From Pusillimonas sp. UBA6240 (GTDB taxonomy: Bacteria; Pseudomonadota; Gammaproteobacteria; Burkholderiales; Burkholderiaceae_B): 25,145 bases of DNA. Numbering within the stretch: the first letter of the stretch is position 1; each line of letters begins with the position of its first letter. Shown here piece by piece: positions 23,446 through 25,145 of this stretch. Under the pieces are notes generated by a model. It made no database searches. It was not told the origin of the DNA and was given only the letters and a program-made list of their open reading frames with translations. The DNA lies in NCBI GenBank assembly GCA_002441445.1, contig DJWC01000168.1, positions 24,652-49,796 of the forward strand. The letters run 5' to 3'. The position numbers were made by a program, and so were the translations under genes.

Positions 23446-23617
23446 GGCCTGGGCTATCTTCGGGGGTTGAGTGCCGTTGGACGCAAGCTTGGGCCTCCGG
23501 CATGAGGAACAGACAGCAAGATCAAAGTGTGTCCAATGATTTCATCGCATCGTAGAAGCGCGCCGCCGATTCGTCAAGCGGGAGCCCCGTCCTAGGGCAA
23601 ACCCCGATCAAAAACGT

Positions 23618-23647
23618 TTGTTTCAGAATTGAAATTGGATGTAGCAT
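23618..23647 (+). promoter_or_regulatory. Candidate promoter with palindrome upstream of the RpiR-type gene
   Basis: TTGTTT (23618-23623) and TAGCAT (23642-23647) could be -35 and -10 elements with an 18-base spacer. TTTCA and TGAAA (23621-23625 and 23630-23634) are perfect complements around GAAT inside this promoter. It is a plausible autoregulatory site for the regulator encoded just downstream. Confidence 0.4.
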
Positions 23648-23675
23648 ATGTTTTTTTCACCGTTCATTGCTTGCC

Positions 23676-24593
23676 ATGGTGCCTACGGTCAATACGCCTC
23701 AAGAGCGGCTGCTGGCGGTATTCGCGCAATTGACGCCGGAGCTGCAGCGCGCCGCGCGCTGGGTCAGCGGCCATCCGGCCGAAGTCGGGCTATGGTCCAT
23801 GAGGCGGCAGGCGCAGGCTTTATCGGTGTCGCCGGCCACGATGCTGCGGCTGGCGCGGGCGGCGGGCTACAAAAGCTACGATAGTTTCCGCGCGCCGTTC
23901 CAGCAGGCGCTTACGTCGGGCGGCAGCACGCTGCGCCAGAAAGCGGCGAAGCTGCAGGCGGCGGACGGCAGGAAGGCGACGCAGCCCGCGCATGACGTGC
24001 TGGCGGAATTGCAGGGGCGGGCGGTGCAGTCCGCCTGCAAGCTGAATACGCCCGCGCAACTGGACGCCGCCGCGCGTGCCATGTTGCGGGCCCGGATGGT
24101 CGGTTTTCTGGGGTGGCGGTCCAGCTTCGGCACGGCTTTCCAGATGCGTTATGCCTATCAGTTGCTCCAGTGCAATGGCATGCTGCTGGATGGAGCGGGG
24201 GGCACTCTGGACGAGCAGGCTGAAATCCTCGGGCCCAAGGATGTGCTGGTCGCCATCGGCCAGGCTCCGTATGCCAGGCCCACAGTGCGTGTGGCGCAAG
24301 ACGCCGCGCAACGCGGGGTGACGCTGATCGCACTGACGGACGACGCCTTGTCGCCGCTTGCGCTGCAGGCCGCGCACGCGCTGCTGTTCCAGTCGGAATC
24401 CAGCGCCGGCGCCGGTTCGCGCCATGGGCCCGGAACGTTCTTTCACACCATGGCCGGGCCGCTGGCCTTGGCGGAACACCTGATCGCGCGGTTTGCGGCC
24501 ATAGGCGGGCAAGAGGTGCTGGGCCGGCTGGACCATGTGGAACACCGCTTGCGCAACGAGCAGGCTTATTGGAATCAGCGAGGGAAGCCTTGA
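23676..24593 (+). CDS. RpiR/MurR-family transcriptional regulator
   Basis: A 305-residue regulator with an N-terminal RpiR-type helix-turn-helix (about 1-80; MRRQAQALSVSPATMLRLAR and GYKSYDSFR) and a C-terminal SIS domain (about 115-250; VGFLGWRSSFGTAFQMRYAY, KDVLVAIGQAPYARPTVRVA). SIS domains usually bind phosphosugars or related anions and switch DNA binding. The start at ATG 23676 is preferred; a TTG at 23667 is also in frame, and neither has a clear ribosome-binding site. The TAXI receptor gene follows on the same strand after 79 bases, so regulation of that transporter is a reasonable guess. The effector is unknown. Confidence 0.9.
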   Translation: MVPTVNTPQERLLAVFAQLTPELQRAARWVSGHPAEVGLWSMRRQAQALSVSPATMLRLARAAGYKSYDSFRAPFQQALTSGGSTLRQKAAKLQAADGRKATQPAHDVLAELQGRAVQSACKLNTPAQLDAAARAMLRARMVGFLGWRSSFGTAFQMRYAYQLLQCNGMLLDGAGGTLDEQAEILGPKDVLVAIGQAPYARPTVRVAQDAAQRGVTLIALTDDALSPLALQAAHALLFQSESSAGAGSRHGPGTFFHTMAGPLALAEHLIARFAAIGGQEVLGRLDHVEHRLRNEQAYWNQRGKP

Positions 24594-24613
24594 TGGCTAC
24601 CCGCTTTACGTAC

Positions 24614-24636
24614 TGCGCCAGTAACGGGCTGGCGCA
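24614..24636. repeat. 8-bp inverted repeat between RpiR and TAXI genes
   Basis: TGCGCCAG (24614-24621) and CTGGCGCA (24629-24636) are perfect complements around a seven-base loop. It is 21 bases after the RpiR stop and 36 before the TAXI start. No T-run follows, so it is more likely an operator, a processing hairpin or an mRNA-stability element than a terminator. Confidence 0.55.
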
Positions 24637-24672
24637 AGATAATCGGGGGAAGGAACCCCAAGGAGAACCAGT

Positions 24673-25145
24673 ATGTTGAAGCTACTCAAGCAAGCAGGCG
24701 CCAAAAGGCTGGCGCTGACTGCCGGCGCGGCGGCGATGTTCGCCGCCCTGGCCGCACCCCTGCCGGCCGCCGCCCAGCAGAAATTCGTCAGCATCGGCAC
24801 GGGCGGCGTCACCGGCGTGTACTATGCCGCGGGCGGCGCCATTTGCCGCCTGGTCAACAAAGACCGCGCCAAGCACGGCGTCCGCTGCTCGGTGGAATCG
24901 ACCGGCGGCTCGGTATTCAACATCAACACCATCAAGGCCGGCGAACTCGATTTCGGCGTCTCGCAGTCCGATATCCAGTACAACGCGGTCAAGGGCATCG
25001 TGCAGTTCAAGGATGCCGGCGCGATGGGCGACTTGCGCGCGGTGTTCTCGATCCACTCCGAACCGATGACCGTCGTCGCGCGCAAGGACGTCGGCGTAGC
25101 CAAGTTCGAAGACCTGAAGGGCAAGCGCTTCAACGTCGGCAACCC
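24673..25145 (+). CDS. TAXI-family TRAP transporter solute-binding protein, 3' truncated by the window
   Basis: The first 157 residues of an exported receptor. A signal peptide (MLKLLKQAGAKRLALTAGAA, cleavage near AAAQQ) is followed by the TAXI hallmark IGTGGVTGVYYAAGGAICRL, then CSVESTGGSVFNI, LDFGVSQSDIQY and HSEPMTVVARKD. TAXI receptors feed TRAP transporters that import small organic acids or amino acids such as glutamate; the solute is not evident here. AAGGAGA at 24660-24666 is well spaced before the ATG at 24673. The reading frame stays open to the window edge. Codon use differs from the neighbours (no AUA codons in this stretch). The RpiR-type gene upstream may regulate it. Confidence 0.93.
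   Translation, partial: MLKLLKQAGAKRLALTAGAAAMFAALAAPLPAAAQQKFVSIGTGGVTGVYYAAGGAICRLVNKDRAKHGVRCSVESTGGSVFNINTIKAGELDFGVSQSDIQYNAVKGIVQFKDAGAMGDLRAVFSIHSEPMTVVARKDVGVAKFEDLKGKRFNVGN

Noticed and set aside
24614..24636. Terminator after the RpiR-type gene
   Set aside because: Perfect stem but followed by AGATAATCGG, without a T-run; listed as an inverted repeat instead.
1..25145. CRISPR arrays, tRNA/rRNA genes, insertion sequences or prophage
   Set aside because: No spaced direct repeats, no transposase or integrase motifs and no recognisable RNA gene were seen on either strand.

Overview
The window looks like chromosomal DNA of a high-GC betaproteobacterium of the Alcaligenaceae (Bordetella/Achromobacter/Pusillimonas-like). 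The reasons are two orphan Bug-type tricarboxylate receptors, a ZIP metal transporter whose motifs and C-terminus closely resemble what I remember of BbZIP from Bordetella bronchiseptica, and dense packing of transport and small-molecule catabolism genes. I see no rRNA, tRNA, CRISPR array, insertion sequence or prophage. The assignment rests on remembered family features, not a database search.

Layout. (1) 3-4225, + strand: the last two ATPases of a peptide/nickel-type ABC importer, an Amidohydrolase_3 enzyme and a CobW/COG0523 GTPase, joined by ATGA overlaps or a 22-base gap. They read as one import-and-hydrolyse operon with its own metal chaperone. (2) 4226-7285: a TerC-family membrane protein behind a structured leader, a small disordered protein on the minus strand, a striking protein made of about 29-30 uninterrupted six-residue repeats, a minus-strand DUF2061 membrane protein behind a near-perfect Fur box, and slyX. 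(3) 7409-10763: an MFS exporter, a convergent aldo/keto reductase, and a stand-alone panB-like gene. (4) 11091-14795: a LysR regulator with an odd acidic tail, followed by an FAD monooxygenase and a pair of AhpD-fold proteins of the Avi_7170/Avi_7169 type. (5) 14842-16777, minus strand: a Bug receptor and a beta-hydroxyacid dehydrogenase. (6) 16960-18937: rmuC and a hotdog thioesterase. (7) 19021-21488: a second Bug receptor (minus), then a ZIP zinc importer and a Cys/His-rich mini-protein separated by a clean intrinsic terminator. (8) 21511-25145: a membrane PAS-GGDEF-EAL protein (minus), an RpiR regulator, and the 5' part of a TAXI-type TRAP receptor that runs off the window.

The clearest candidates for undescribed biology are the hexapeptide-repeat protein at 5808-6692 with the palindromes in front of it, the monooxygenase/AhpD-like operon at 12208-14795, the amidohydrolase-CobW pairing, and the Fur box in front of the DUF2061 gene. 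Most genes here use the rare isoleucine codon AUA unusually often for such GC-rich DNA; the TAXI gene at the right edge does not.
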